Below are positions 7,971-15,155 of a stretch of DNA of 29,593 nucleotides, piece by piece. The stretch is from NCBI GenBank assembly GCA_035500455.1, contig DATJXG010000272.1, positions 1 to 29,593 on the forward strand. Reading direction: 5' to 3'. The DNA is from DATJXG01 sp035500455. GTDB taxonomy: Bacteria > Acidobacteriota > Terriglobia > Terriglobales > Acidobacteriaceae. The translations under genes and the position numbers were made by a program. The notes under the pieces are model-generated. The model saw nothing but the letters and a program-made list of their open reading frames with translations, was not told where the DNA came from and searched no databases. Every line of letters begins with the position of its first letter. The first letter of the stretch is position 1.

Positions 7971-7999
7971 TTGCGCGTCCAAGGGTCAAGCCATAGAAT
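7971..7999 (+). promoter_or_regulatory. Probable promoter of the M13 peptidase gene
   Basis: TTGCGC (7971-7976) and TAGAAT (7994-7999) are 17 bases apart. The -10 matches five of six consensus bases and lies about 32 bases before the start codon. The rest of the 255-bp divergent gap (7776-8030) shows no gene. Confidence 0.5.
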
Positions 8000-8030
8000 C
8001 GCTTACCATTCCACAACGCGAGGTCAGGCA

Positions 8031-10073
8031 ATGCATCTCCGCTGCTGCTTGTTGATTTCTATTTGCCTCGGGATTACCACCTTCTCCTTTTCCCAATCTG
8101 AGTCGCGGTCCAAAGTGCCGGTCGGCTTCTCTGTGGAAAACATCGATAAAACGGTCGATCCCTGCGTCGATTTCTACCAGTACGCCTGTGGAAATTGGCT
8201 GAAAAACACCGAGATCCCCAGCGACCAGACGGAGTGGGTGAGCTTTACAGAACTCTACGAGCGCAATCTGGTCACGGAGCGCGAAATTCTGGAGAAAGCC
8301 GCCGCAGGCGGCGCCGACCGGACCCCGGTGGACCAAAAGATCGGCGACTATTACGGCGCATGCATGGATGAGAAAACCGCCGACACCGAGGGACTCGACC
8401 CGCTGAAGTCTGAACTGGAGCGAATTGCGGCCGCCAAAGACAAAGCCGCGCTGATCGACGCGGTGGCGCGGGTGCAGATGCTTGGCCCCAACCCGCTGTT
8501 CAACTTCTACTCGGGCCCGGACCTGCACAACGCCAACATGGTGATCGCCTACATCGACCAGGGCGGACTCACCCTGCCCGACCGCGACTACTACATCAAG
8601 GATGACCCCAAGAAGAAAGAAATGCGGCAGCACCTGGTGGAGTACGCCACGCAGGTGTTCACCCTGGCCGGGCAGACACCGGCCGAGGCGGCGGATTCGG
8701 CTCAGGCCGTGCTGCGCATTGAAACGGCGCTGGCCAAGGCTTCGATGGATCGTACCCTGCGCCGCGATCCCAAGAACCGTGACCACAAGATGACGCGCGA
8801 GGCGGCCGTCAGCCTGGCTTCCAACTTCCATTTGAACCAGTATTTTTCCGATCTGGGCACGCCGCCATTTACCGAACTCAACGTCAGCAATCCGGATTTC
8901 TTCAAGGACGTGAACGGCGTGCTGGATTCGGAGTCTCTTGATGCGCTGAAGACTTACACGACCTTCCACCTCCTGGACGGCACCGCGCCCTGGCTCTCCA
9001 AGCCTTTCGTGGATGCGAACTTCAAGATGCAGCAATACCTCACCGGGCAGGAGCAGATCCAGGATCGCTGGAAACGCTGCGTGGATGCCACCGACGGCGC
9101 TCTGGGCGAGGCGTTGGGCCAGAAGTACGTCGAGTTGACCTTCGGGGCCGACGGCAAACAGCGCATGTTGAAGATGGTGGACGCGCTGGAGAAATCGCTG
9201 GACGAAGACATCCACGATCTGCCGTGGATGACGGAAGATACCAAGAAACAGGCGAAGATCAAGCTCGACGCCATCCGCAACAAAATCGGCTATCCGGATG
9301 TCTGGCGCGATTACAGCAAACTGGAGATCGCGCGCGGCGACCTGGTGGGGAATTTTCTGCGCGCCAACGAGTTTGAATCGCGGAGGCAGATCGCCAAGAT
9401 CGGGAAGCCGCTGGACCGCAAAGAGTGGGGTATGACGCCGCCCACGGTCAACGCCTATTACAGCGGCTCGCGCAATGAGATTGTGTTTCCCGCCGGCATC
9501 CTGCAGCCGCCCTTCTTTGACAAGACGATGGATGACGCCATCAACTTTGGCGGCATCGGAGTGGTGATCGGGCACGAACTCACGCACGGCTTTGATGACC
9601 AGGGGCGGAAGTTCGATCCGCAGGGCAACCTGCGTGACTGGTGGACCAAGCAGGACGGCGAGGAATTCGAAAAACGCGCCAGTTGCGTTGAAAAGGAATA
9701 CAGCAACTTTGTCGCCGTCGATGACCTGAAGCTCAACGGCAAGCTGACTCTAGGCGAAAACACTGCCGATAACGGCGGCGCGCGCATCGCGCTCATGGCG
9801 CTGGAGCACATGATCGCCGACGACAAAACCGGCAAGGAAGGGGAGAAGATCGACGGCTACACACCCGAGCAGCGGCTGTTCCTGGGCTTTGGACGGGTGT
9901 GGTGCGAAAAGCGGCGGCCAGAGTTTTCCCGCATGCTCGTGAGCGTGGACCCGCACTCGCCGGGGAAGTACCGGGTGAACGGTGTGGTGCAGAATATGCC
10001 CGAGTTTCAGAAGGCATGGGGTTGCAAAGCGGGACAGCCCATGGTCAGCGAAAACGCCTGCCGGGTGTGGTAG
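8031..10073 (+). CDS. Secreted M13 (neprilysin/PepO-type) zinc metallopeptidase
   Basis: The 680-residue product is a gluzincin of peptidase family M13, which cleaves oligopeptides outside the cytoplasm. A short signal region (LRCCLLISICLGITTFSFS) is followed by the family N-terminal signature DPCVDFYQYACGNWL, the large helical lobe, and then the catalytic lobe. Zinc ligands and the general base are visible: HELTH with His515, Glu516 and His519, and Glu576 in GENTADNGG. The substrate-binding NAYYSGSRNEIVFPAG motif and the C-terminal CRVW ending are also canonical. Size is normal for the family. The start at 8031 has GAGGT six bases upstream; an in-frame ORF extends to 7971 but lacks a binding site and hides the signal. 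It converges on the signalling operon with a 7-base gap. Confidence 0.96.
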   Translation: MHLRCCLLISICLGITTFSFSQSESRSKVPVGFSVENIDKTVDPCVDFYQYACGNWLKNTEIPSDQTEWVSFTELYERNLVTEREILEKAAAGGADRTPVDQKIGDYYGACMDEKTADTEGLDPLKSELERIAAAKDKAALIDAVARVQMLGPNPLFNFYSGPDLHNANMVIAYIDQGGLTLPDRDYYIKDDPKKKEMRQHLVEYATQVFTLAGQTPAEAADSAQAVLRIETALAKASMDRTLRRDPKNRDHKMTREAAVSLASNFHLNQYFSDLGTPPFTELNVSNPDFFKDVNGVLDSESLDALKTYTTFHLLDGTAPWLSKPFVDANFKMQQYLTGQEQIQDRWKRCVDATDGALGEALGQKYVELTFGADGKQRMLKMVDALEKSLDEDIHDLPWMTEDTKKQAKIKLDAIRNKIGYPDVWRDYSKLEIARGDLVGNFLRANEFESRRQIAKIGKPLDRKEWGMTPPTVNAYYSGSRNEIVFPAGILQPPFFDKTMDDAINFGGIGVVIGHELTHGFDDQGRKFDPQGNLRDWWTKQDGEEFEKRASCVEKEYSNFVAVDDLKLNGKLTLGENTADNGGARIALMALEHMIADDKTGKEGEKIDGYTPEQRLFLGFGRVWCEKRRPEFSRMLVSVDPHSPGKYRVNGVVQNMPEFQKAWGCKAGQPMVSENACRVW

Positions 10074-10080
10074 GCGGAAC

Positions 10081-11226
10081 TCAGGCGACGGGCTGGGTTG
10101 AAACGACAATGTCGCCGGGAATCGTGCCTTTTTCGTGGGCGATTTTCAACTTCAGAATCAGGGGAAGGGTTATGTCCTGTCCCTTGGTCGCGATCAGTTT
10201 GCCGCCCTTGGCGCGGACCTCCTGACGCAGAATCATTCCCGGGGCGAGTTGGGCGACCGGGCAGTTTTGTTGTTCCCCGCCACCTTGATCGGGCTCCAGT
10301 TCTTCCAGCGACTGGCAGATGCGGGGATCGAGTCCGGGCAGACGCCGGGCAATCTCCGTGGCTGCCTTCGAACCGCTTGAGCCCGCGGTCAGGAGTTCAT
10401 CAAACAGAAGCGATGCTCGCAGAATGGTGGCGCCGAACTGGACCGCGCTGGCGGTGTCCCGGTCGGCGAAGCTGGGGTCGGCGGGCGCGTCTTCCATTTG
10501 GTGTGCAATCATCCAGGCGATGGGCTCCATGCGGGGGATGCTGGCGAGCAGGCCGGCGGCGATTTTGGGGTGCGAATCGAAGCGCGCCTGTTCGGCGGGG
10601 GAGAGGCCTTCCCCGGCATAAACCGCCTCGATGGTATGGGGATGCAGGGTGACACAGCCCAACTGCGACATCATGGCGGCGACCTCAAAGCGCCAGGGAT
10701 CTCCTAATCCAAGCCGCTCCACCAGGTGATGCATGTAGCGGCGAACCCGCACCGCGCGGCTGAAGGCGGCGGGATTCACCAGGCTCAACACTTCGGCGAG
10801 CACGTGGACGCTGCCGCGCAACGTTTTGTCCAGGAGAACCTTCTCCGCGGTCACCAGGCGATACTGCACCAGTCCGGCATTCACCGTCTTGGCCAGCACC
10901 TCCTTACTGCAGGGCTTGGTGAGAAAGCGAAAGATATTGCCTTCGTTGACGGCATTAATGGCTGCTTCCATGTCGGCCTGGCCGGTGAGCACCACCCGCA
11001 CCGTGTCGGGGGCGCGCGCTTTTACCTGGATGAGCAGTTCGACGCCGGTCATCTCAGGCATGCGCATATCCGAGACCACGACTGCGTAGGGGCCATTCTT
11101 CTCCAGAGCGATGAGGGCCTCGGCGCCGCCCACTGCGGTATCGATATCGAACTCGCGGCGCAGCAGCCGCTGGTGGCCTTGCAGGATTGCCGGTTCATCA
11201 TCCACGAATAGGACCTTTTCAAGCAT
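10081..11226 (-). CDS. Response regulator with degenerate HD output domain
   Basis: The 381-residue cytoplasmic protein has a REC domain at 1-120 with Asp9-Asp10, phosphoacceptor Asp53 (VVSDMRMPEM), Thr81 and Lys104. After a helix (about 120-140), residues 140-290 resemble the HD/HD-GYP fold (RVRRYMHHLVERLGL, then EGLSPAEQARFDSHPKIAAGLL), but the metal-binding HD pair is replaced by Ser187-Gln188 and the HHE...GYP region reads AHQMED without GYP. It is therefore unlikely to be a cyclic-di-GMP phosphodiesterase. A C-terminal module (LAPGMILRQEVRAKGGKLI) is commonly found at the end of such proteins. It is the last gene of a three-gene operon; its start overlaps the preceding gene by 8 bases and has AGGAGG six bases upstream. 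A phosphorylation-controlled binding role is inferred. Confidence 0.88.
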   Translation of the reverse strand: MLEKVLFVDDEPAILQGHQRLLRREFDIDTAVGGAEALIALEKNGPYAVVVSDMRMPEMTGVELLIQVKARAPDTVRVVLTGQADMEAAINAVNEGNIFRFLTKPCSKEVLAKTVNAGLVQYRLVTAEKVLLDKTLRGSVHVLAEVLSLVNPAAFSRAVRVRRYMHHLVERLGLGDPWRFEVAAMMSQLGCVTLHPHTIEAVYAGEGLSPAEQARFDSHPKIAAGLLASIPRMEPIAWMIAHQMEDAPADPSFADRDTASAVQFGATILRASLLFDELLTAGSSGSKAATEIARRLPGLDPRICQSLEELEPDQGGGEQQNCPVAQLAPGMILRQEVRAKGGKLIATKGQDITLPLILKLKIAHEKGTIPGDIVVSTQPVA

Positions 11227-12436
11227 GGGCGGCCTCCTGATGCTTCATGCGTTCGACTGCTTTGATCCATGCCGGCAGGCGGCCGCCGAGTCCGAGATGG
11301 TCGAGCAGCGCCTGGTCGACACCGATGTTGTCTTCTGAAGAGAGGGTATGGCCCAGGCGGTGCTGGATGGCGGCGCCTACATGTACGGCAATCAGGGGTG
11401 AGAAGGCGGAAGGTTGAGCCTGGGATGGCTGATGATGCCAAGCCACCGCCTCAACGATACTTTGCGGCAGGCCCCAGAGCCCGAGAAGATACGCGCCCAC
11501 CTGATCGTGCGAGGCACCGAAGATGCGGTATTCCAACTCGCCCGCAGGCAGCTGTTCGTTCGCCTTGGCACGCAGGAAAGCTTCGTAGTCGACGCTGCAG
11601 GCTAAGGCCAACACCAACTTTCCAATTTTGTGCAGAAAGCCTGCCGTGTAGGCGGCTTCAACCACGTTGGGGGCGCATTCTTCAGCAAGGGCAATGGCGC
11701 GGGCGGCCTCGGCGCACTGCCAGCTTTGTTTCTGCACGCAATCCATTTCCTCCGCCAGGGTGGGCGATCCTTCAAAGGGTGTGAACAGGCCAAGTGACAA
11801 AGCCAGCGTTCTCAGATCATCCAGTCCGATCCTGGCCGCTGCTCGGGCCGCACTTGAGATCTGCACCGGGGCGCCAAGAAAGGCGGAGTTCACCAACTGC
11901 AGCACTTTGGTGGTCATGCCAATGTCCTGGCTGACGATTCGTCCGGCTTCGGCAATGGAATCTCCGCCGGATTGCAGGTAGTGGCTTAATTCCCTCCACA
12001 GGCGAGGCAGGCTGGGCACGGCGGCCAGGCGGGAGACGACCTCCTTGAGGATGGCGTTGTCGAGGAGGTCGCGCAGGGAAAGAGCCCTCTTCAGCTTCTG
12101 TTTCAGTTCCTCGACATCACAGGGTTTGGAGAGATATTGGTGAGTGGGCCCCAGGGAGCGGAGAATGGTGGCCTTATCTGACTGGCCGGAAAGAGCCATG
12201 CGTACGGTACGCGGAAACCTCTGCTTCACCTGCTCCAGCAAGTGCGCGCCATCCATTCCAGGCATGCGCATATCGCTGATCACCACGTCGAAAGGTTCCC
12301 GCTCCATGGCTTCCAGGGCCTGCGCGCCGCCGGGTTGGAACTCGACTTGCCACTCCCGGCGCATACCGCGCAGGCTGCGCTCAATCCCGCGCAGCACCAT
12401 TTGCTCATCGTCCACGAAGAGGATCCGTTTGGTCAT
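11219..12436 (-). CDS. Response regulator with HDOD output domain
   Basis: The 405-residue cytoplasmic protein joins REC (1-120: Asp10-Glu11, phosphoacceptor Asp55 in VISDMRMPGM, Ser83, Lys104) to an HDOD domain at about 130-330. HDOD is a non-hydrolytic relative of HD domains used in signal output. Family stretches include VPSLPRLWRELSHYL, IVSQDIGMTTKVLQLVNSAF, ARIGLDDLRTLALSL and FLHKIGKLVLA; Lys270 replaces the metal Asp, as expected for HDOD. A helical tail of about 70 residues follows. The ATG overlaps the kinase stop (ATGA), and GGAG stands seven bases upstream within the kinase gene. The partner is presumably the adjacent kinase; the target of the HDOD domain is unknown. Confidence 0.93.
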   Translation of the reverse strand: MTKRILFVDDEQMVLRGIERSLRGMRREWQVEFQPGGAQALEAMEREPFDVVISDMRMPGMDGAHLLEQVKQRFPRTVRMALSGQSDKATILRSLGPTHQYLSKPCDVEELKQKLKRALSLRDLLDNAILKEVVSRLAAVPSLPRLWRELSHYLQSGGDSIAEAGRIVSQDIGMTTKVLQLVNSAFLGAPVQISSAARAAARIGLDDLRTLALSLGLFTPFEGSPTLAEEMDCVQKQSWQCAEAARAIALAEECAPNVVEAAYTAGFLHKIGKLVLALACSVDYEAFLRAKANEQLPAGELEYRIFGASHDQVGAYLLGLWGLPQSIVEAVAWHHQPSQAQPSAFSPLIAVHVGAAIQHRLGHTLSSEDNIGVDQALLDHLGLGGRLPAWIKAVERMKHQEAAHA

Positions 12437-14436
12437 TTGCCGGCTCCGGGATGAAAGGGGAGACGGATGAAAAACGTGGTGCCCTTTTCAAGCGCACTCT
12501 CAAACCAGATCTGGCCCTGATGCCGATTGACGACCACCGAATGCGCCAGGGCGAGACCCTGCCCCGTGCCCTGGCCCAGCGGTTTAGTGGTGAAGAACGG
12601 CTCAAAGATGCGCGAACGGATGGCCTCGGGAATTCCGCTGCCGGTATCCGCAATGGCGATCTCGGCACAGTTGCCGTGCCGCCCGGTGCTGATGGTGATG
12701 CGACCCTTGGCCTCAGAATCGTCGCCGATTTTGGTGCCGACGGCGTGGGCCGCGTTCACGATGAGATTGAGAATTGCCTGGTTCAACTCTCCGACGTGGC
12801 AACAGACCATGGGCAGACTCTCATCGAGATGGAGACAGACGTCGGCTACGTACTTCCATTCGTTATGGGCCACCGTAACCGTGGTTTCAATGGCTCGGTT
12901 GAGGTCGATTTCACGCTTTTCTTCCTCTCCAGGATGGGAGAACTCCTTCATTGCGCGGACGATCTTGGCCACGCGGCGCACTCCTTCCAACGCGTGGTCC
13001 ACGGCATGGGGGACCTCTTTCAGGAGGTAGTCGATGTCGGAGCGTTCGCAGATTTCGTCCAGCTGGTCAAGCAGATTCGGCCTCACGTTTTTGGTGGCGT
13101 GTTCCCGCCGCAGGGTTTCGCACAACTGCAATACTTCGGAAACGCCGGTCCACGATTCTTTGAGAAAGCGGATGTTGTCGCCGACGTACTGGGTTGGGGT
13201 GTTGATTTCGTGGGCAATGCCGGCGGACAGTTGGCCAATGGCCTCGAGCTTTTGCGCCTGGCGGAGTTGCTCTTCCAGAGTTTTGCGCTCGGTGGTGTCG
13301 GCGCCGGTAACCAGCAGCACCGTACCCTCATTTTTCTCCGTCGGAATGCGCCGGATGTGCAGGCCGAGGGAGTGAACCCGTTTGTTGCGCGCGAAGGTGA
13401 GATCTTCGCAAGCGCGGGAAGCTGTGGTCTGCAACCATCGCGCAACTTCATCCTTGATACGGGGCTGCAGCCAATTGATCCCACACTGGTCGATCGTCCG
13501 GCCCACCGCCGACTCGAAGGGGATGCCGAGCGTGGAGGCTGCGACCGGATTCCAGCGGGTAATGCGGCCTTCCGCGTCCAGGCCAATCAGAATGGATGGA
13601 ATGGTTTGCAGGAACAACTCGGTTTCCGCATGAGCGGCACGTAGGTTGGCCTCGGCGGCCTTGCGTTGGGCGATGTCCTGCACCTGAACCAGAAAAGAAG
13701 TGGAATGCTGGTCGGCGTCCAGCACGCTGGATAAGGTAAGGGAGGCCCAAGCCAGGCCTCGGCGGGTGATGAACCTGCGCTCGAACTCGTGGCTGCGGTG
13801 AGTGCCTTCGAGAACCTGCTGCAGCAGGTCGCGGGAGCCGGGCGTATCCTCGGGGTACCCCAGATCGTGAAAATTCCGCTGCTGCAATTCCTCCGCGGAG
13901 TAGCCCAGGAAGGAACAGAGAGATTGGTTGATCTGGATGATTTCGCCGGTGACCTTCACCAGAGCCATGCCGATGCCGGCGCATTCAAAGGCGCTGCGGA
14001 AGCGCTCCTCGCTTTCGCGCAGCGCCCGCTCCAGGATCGTCTGCGTGCCGAGGTGCAAGCGAATGCGCAGTTCGCGAACATCCACCGGCTTAAATAAACA
14101 GTCATCGGCTCCAGCCTCCAGTCCCTGCACCCGCTCATTGGGGTCGTTCCAGTGCGTGAGCAGGATCAGGTAGGCGTCACGGTGGCGCTTGCCATGGCGT
14201 AACTGCCGGCAAAGTTCGATGCCCCCGCCGGGCATATCCCAATCCAGGACGGCGAGCTTGGGCGGGTCGCTGGATTCAAATACGTGTCTGGCCTCACCGT
14301 CATTCTGCGCCACAATCACTTCGTATCCGCTGCGAGTCAGCAACTGCTCCATATGGGTCTGGATGACGTGATCGGCTCCGGCAAGCAGGACTCTTGCTCC
14401 GTGGGTGGATGGTGCCTGTTCGACCGCCGAAGCCAT
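12433..14436 (-). CDS. Soluble hybrid histidine kinase REC-PAS-PAS-HisKA-HATPase
   Basis: The 667-residue protein has no membrane segment and is expected to be cytoplasmic. Order of domains: REC at 12-130 (Asp65 in LAVLDWDMPGG, Lys116), PAS at about 140-260 (SAFECAGIGMALVKV ... FLGYSAEELQQRNF), PAS at about 270-385 (IPSILIGLDAEGRITRWN), dimerisation with phosphoacceptor His409 (AHEINTP), and HATPase at 500-667 with Asn557/Asn561, DTGSGIP at 597 and GQGTGQGLALA. An N-terminal REC on a kinase suggests it is itself controlled by another kinase, or relays internally. The start at 14436 is preferred over 14457 because AGGGG lies seven bases before it. It heads the operon with the two REC-output proteins, its likely partners. 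Confidence 0.94.
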   Translation of the reverse strand: MASAVEQAPSTHGARVLLAGADHVIQTHMEQLLTRSGYEVIVAQNDGEARHVFESSDPPKLAVLDWDMPGGGIELCRQLRHGKRHRDAYLILLTHWNDPNERVQGLEAGADDCLFKPVDVRELRIRLHLGTQTILERALRESEERFRSAFECAGIGMALVKVTGEIIQINQSLCSFLGYSAEELQQRNFHDLGYPEDTPGSRDLLQQVLEGTHRSHEFERRFITRRGLAWASLTLSSVLDADQHSTSFLVQVQDIAQRKAAEANLRAAHAETELFLQTIPSILIGLDAEGRITRWNPVAASTLGIPFESAVGRTIDQCGINWLQPRIKDEVARWLQTTASRACEDLTFARNKRVHSLGLHIRRIPTEKNEGTVLLVTGADTTERKTLEEQLRQAQKLEAIGQLSAGIAHEINTPTQYVGDNIRFLKESWTGVSEVLQLCETLRREHATKNVRPNLLDQLDEICERSDIDYLLKEVPHAVDHALEGVRRVAKIVRAMKEFSHPGEEEKREIDLNRAIETTVTVAHNEWKYVADVCLHLDESLPMVCCHVGELNQAILNLIVNAAHAVGTKIGDDSEAKGRITISTGRHGNCAEIAIADTGSGIPEAIRSRIFEPFFTTKPLGQGTGQGLALAHSVVVNRHQGQIWFESALEKGTTFFIRLPFHPGAGK

Positions 14437-14939
14437 TTGGCATCCCCTAGATTTCATCGGCGGTCGCGGCGGTTTTCTTTAGCGAAGTGGGCACACCACT
14501 GGCCGGGCAGCCGGATTCTAAGGTGTTGATTCTGTTTCGCGTTCTCTGCACTCAACATAGCGGGAGGTCGGCCGGCGACGCAAAGTTGCCTTCGTTGAAT
14601 CTCCGGGGAGTGGAAGAGCCGAAGCGCTCATGAGGGGACGATCCAGAGACAGGGGCGAACCCCATCCCTGCGAATCGCGTTCCTGATTGGCCTATGGTGT
14701 TGCCTACTTTGCTGGCCTACTGTTTGCTTGCGCCCGGCCGGACTGGGACCGAGGACGCGGGCGAAATCTGAGCACGCCGTGGAACGCCGCTGAGGGCACG
14801 GAAGGACTTCATCCTCAAACGCTTATCCAAGAGACTAGTGGGAGCCCGAGCAAACGATTGCTCCGCCGCCCTTGGCCAAATTTATATTAAGATTCCGCAA
14901 ATATCTCAAGGGTTTGCTGGGACTGTGCGCTTTTTGTGC

Positions 14940-14969
14940 TTGACAGTCTGCATCAGAGAGGGGTAATGT
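14940..14969 (+). promoter_or_regulatory. Possible promoter of the TonB-dependent receptor gene
   Basis: A perfect -35 box TTGACA (14940-14945) is followed after 18 bases by TAATGT (14964-14969), a poor -10. If used, it gives a leader of about 180 bases carrying the two hairpins before the start codon. Confidence 0.35.
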
Positions 14970-15072
14970 CTGCGCCAATGAGCAAACGTTTACTCTGATC
15001 CGGATCCCTGCTGGTCGGCTTGGACTTCGTTTGCATAATACGCGACTTTTCGGGCGTGCGGTTCGCGTGGGG

Positions 15073-15091
15073 GTCGAGCTTAAGGCTCGAC
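15073..15091 (+). promoter_or_regulatory. Leader hairpin 1 of the receptor mRNA
   Basis: GTCGAGC and GCTCGAC form a 7-bp GC-rich stem around a TTAAG loop, 65 bases before the receptor start. It precedes a longer stem by seven bases. It may form a regulatory structure with it. Confidence 0.5.
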
Positions 15092-15098
15092 GAAATCA

Positions 15099-15137
15099 GC
15101 GGACGGCTCTTTCTTGGGGGTACAAGAAAGAGTCCGC
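15099..15137 (+). promoter_or_regulatory. Leader hairpin 2 of the receptor mRNA: 15-bp bulged stem
   Basis: GCGGA plus CTCTTTCTTG (15099-15103, 15107-15116) pairs completely with CAAGAAAGAG plus TCCGC (15123-15137). A three-base CGG bulge lies in the left arm and GGGGTA forms the loop. The stem ends seven bases before the AAAGGA ribosome binding site and 18 bases before the ATG at 15156. There is no T-run, so it is not an intrinsic terminator. A role in mRNA stability or in controlling receptor translation is inferred. Confidence 0.65.
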
Positions 15138-15155
15138 ATGCACGAAAGGATCGCT

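Larger units (their letters stand above)
14437..15155. other. Long non-coding divergent region
   Basis: About 720 bp separates the kinase start (minus) from the receptor start (plus). No open frame in it has codon use or a ribosome binding site like a gene. Small hairpins are visible: GGCGAC-GCAAA-GTTGCC (14574-14590), GGGG-CGAA-CCCC (14652-14663) and GAGCAA-ACGA-TTGCTC (14848-14863). An ATCAGAG...CTCTGAT pair (14952-14958 with 14993-14999) spans a possible promoter region and runs into a perfect GATCCGGATC palindrome (14997-15006). An AT-rich patch lies at 14878-14915. It could hold regulatory sites or an undetected small RNA. Confidence 0.6.

Noticed and set aside
7986..9587. A 533-codon open frame on the minus strand, opposite the M13 peptidase gene
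   Set aside because: It is the antisense of a clear family gene with HELTH and GENTAD motifs. Its translation is rich in His, Arg and Val without any recognisable domain; such frames are common in GC-rich DNA.
12451..13644. A 397-codon plus-strand frame opposite the histidine kinase gene
   Set aside because: The minus strand encodes all kinase motifs here; the antisense translation shows no domain.
14560..14600. GACGCAAAG resembling the core of a cyclic-di-GMP-I riboswitch
   Set aside because: The preceding GGCAAACC-like strand and the tetraloop-receptor helix are missing; the bases form a simple local hairpin (GGCGAC/GTTGCC) instead.
14687..14890. A 67-codon frame in the long non-coding gap
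   Set aside because: Starts at TTG without a binding site and has no signal, helix pattern or family resemblance.
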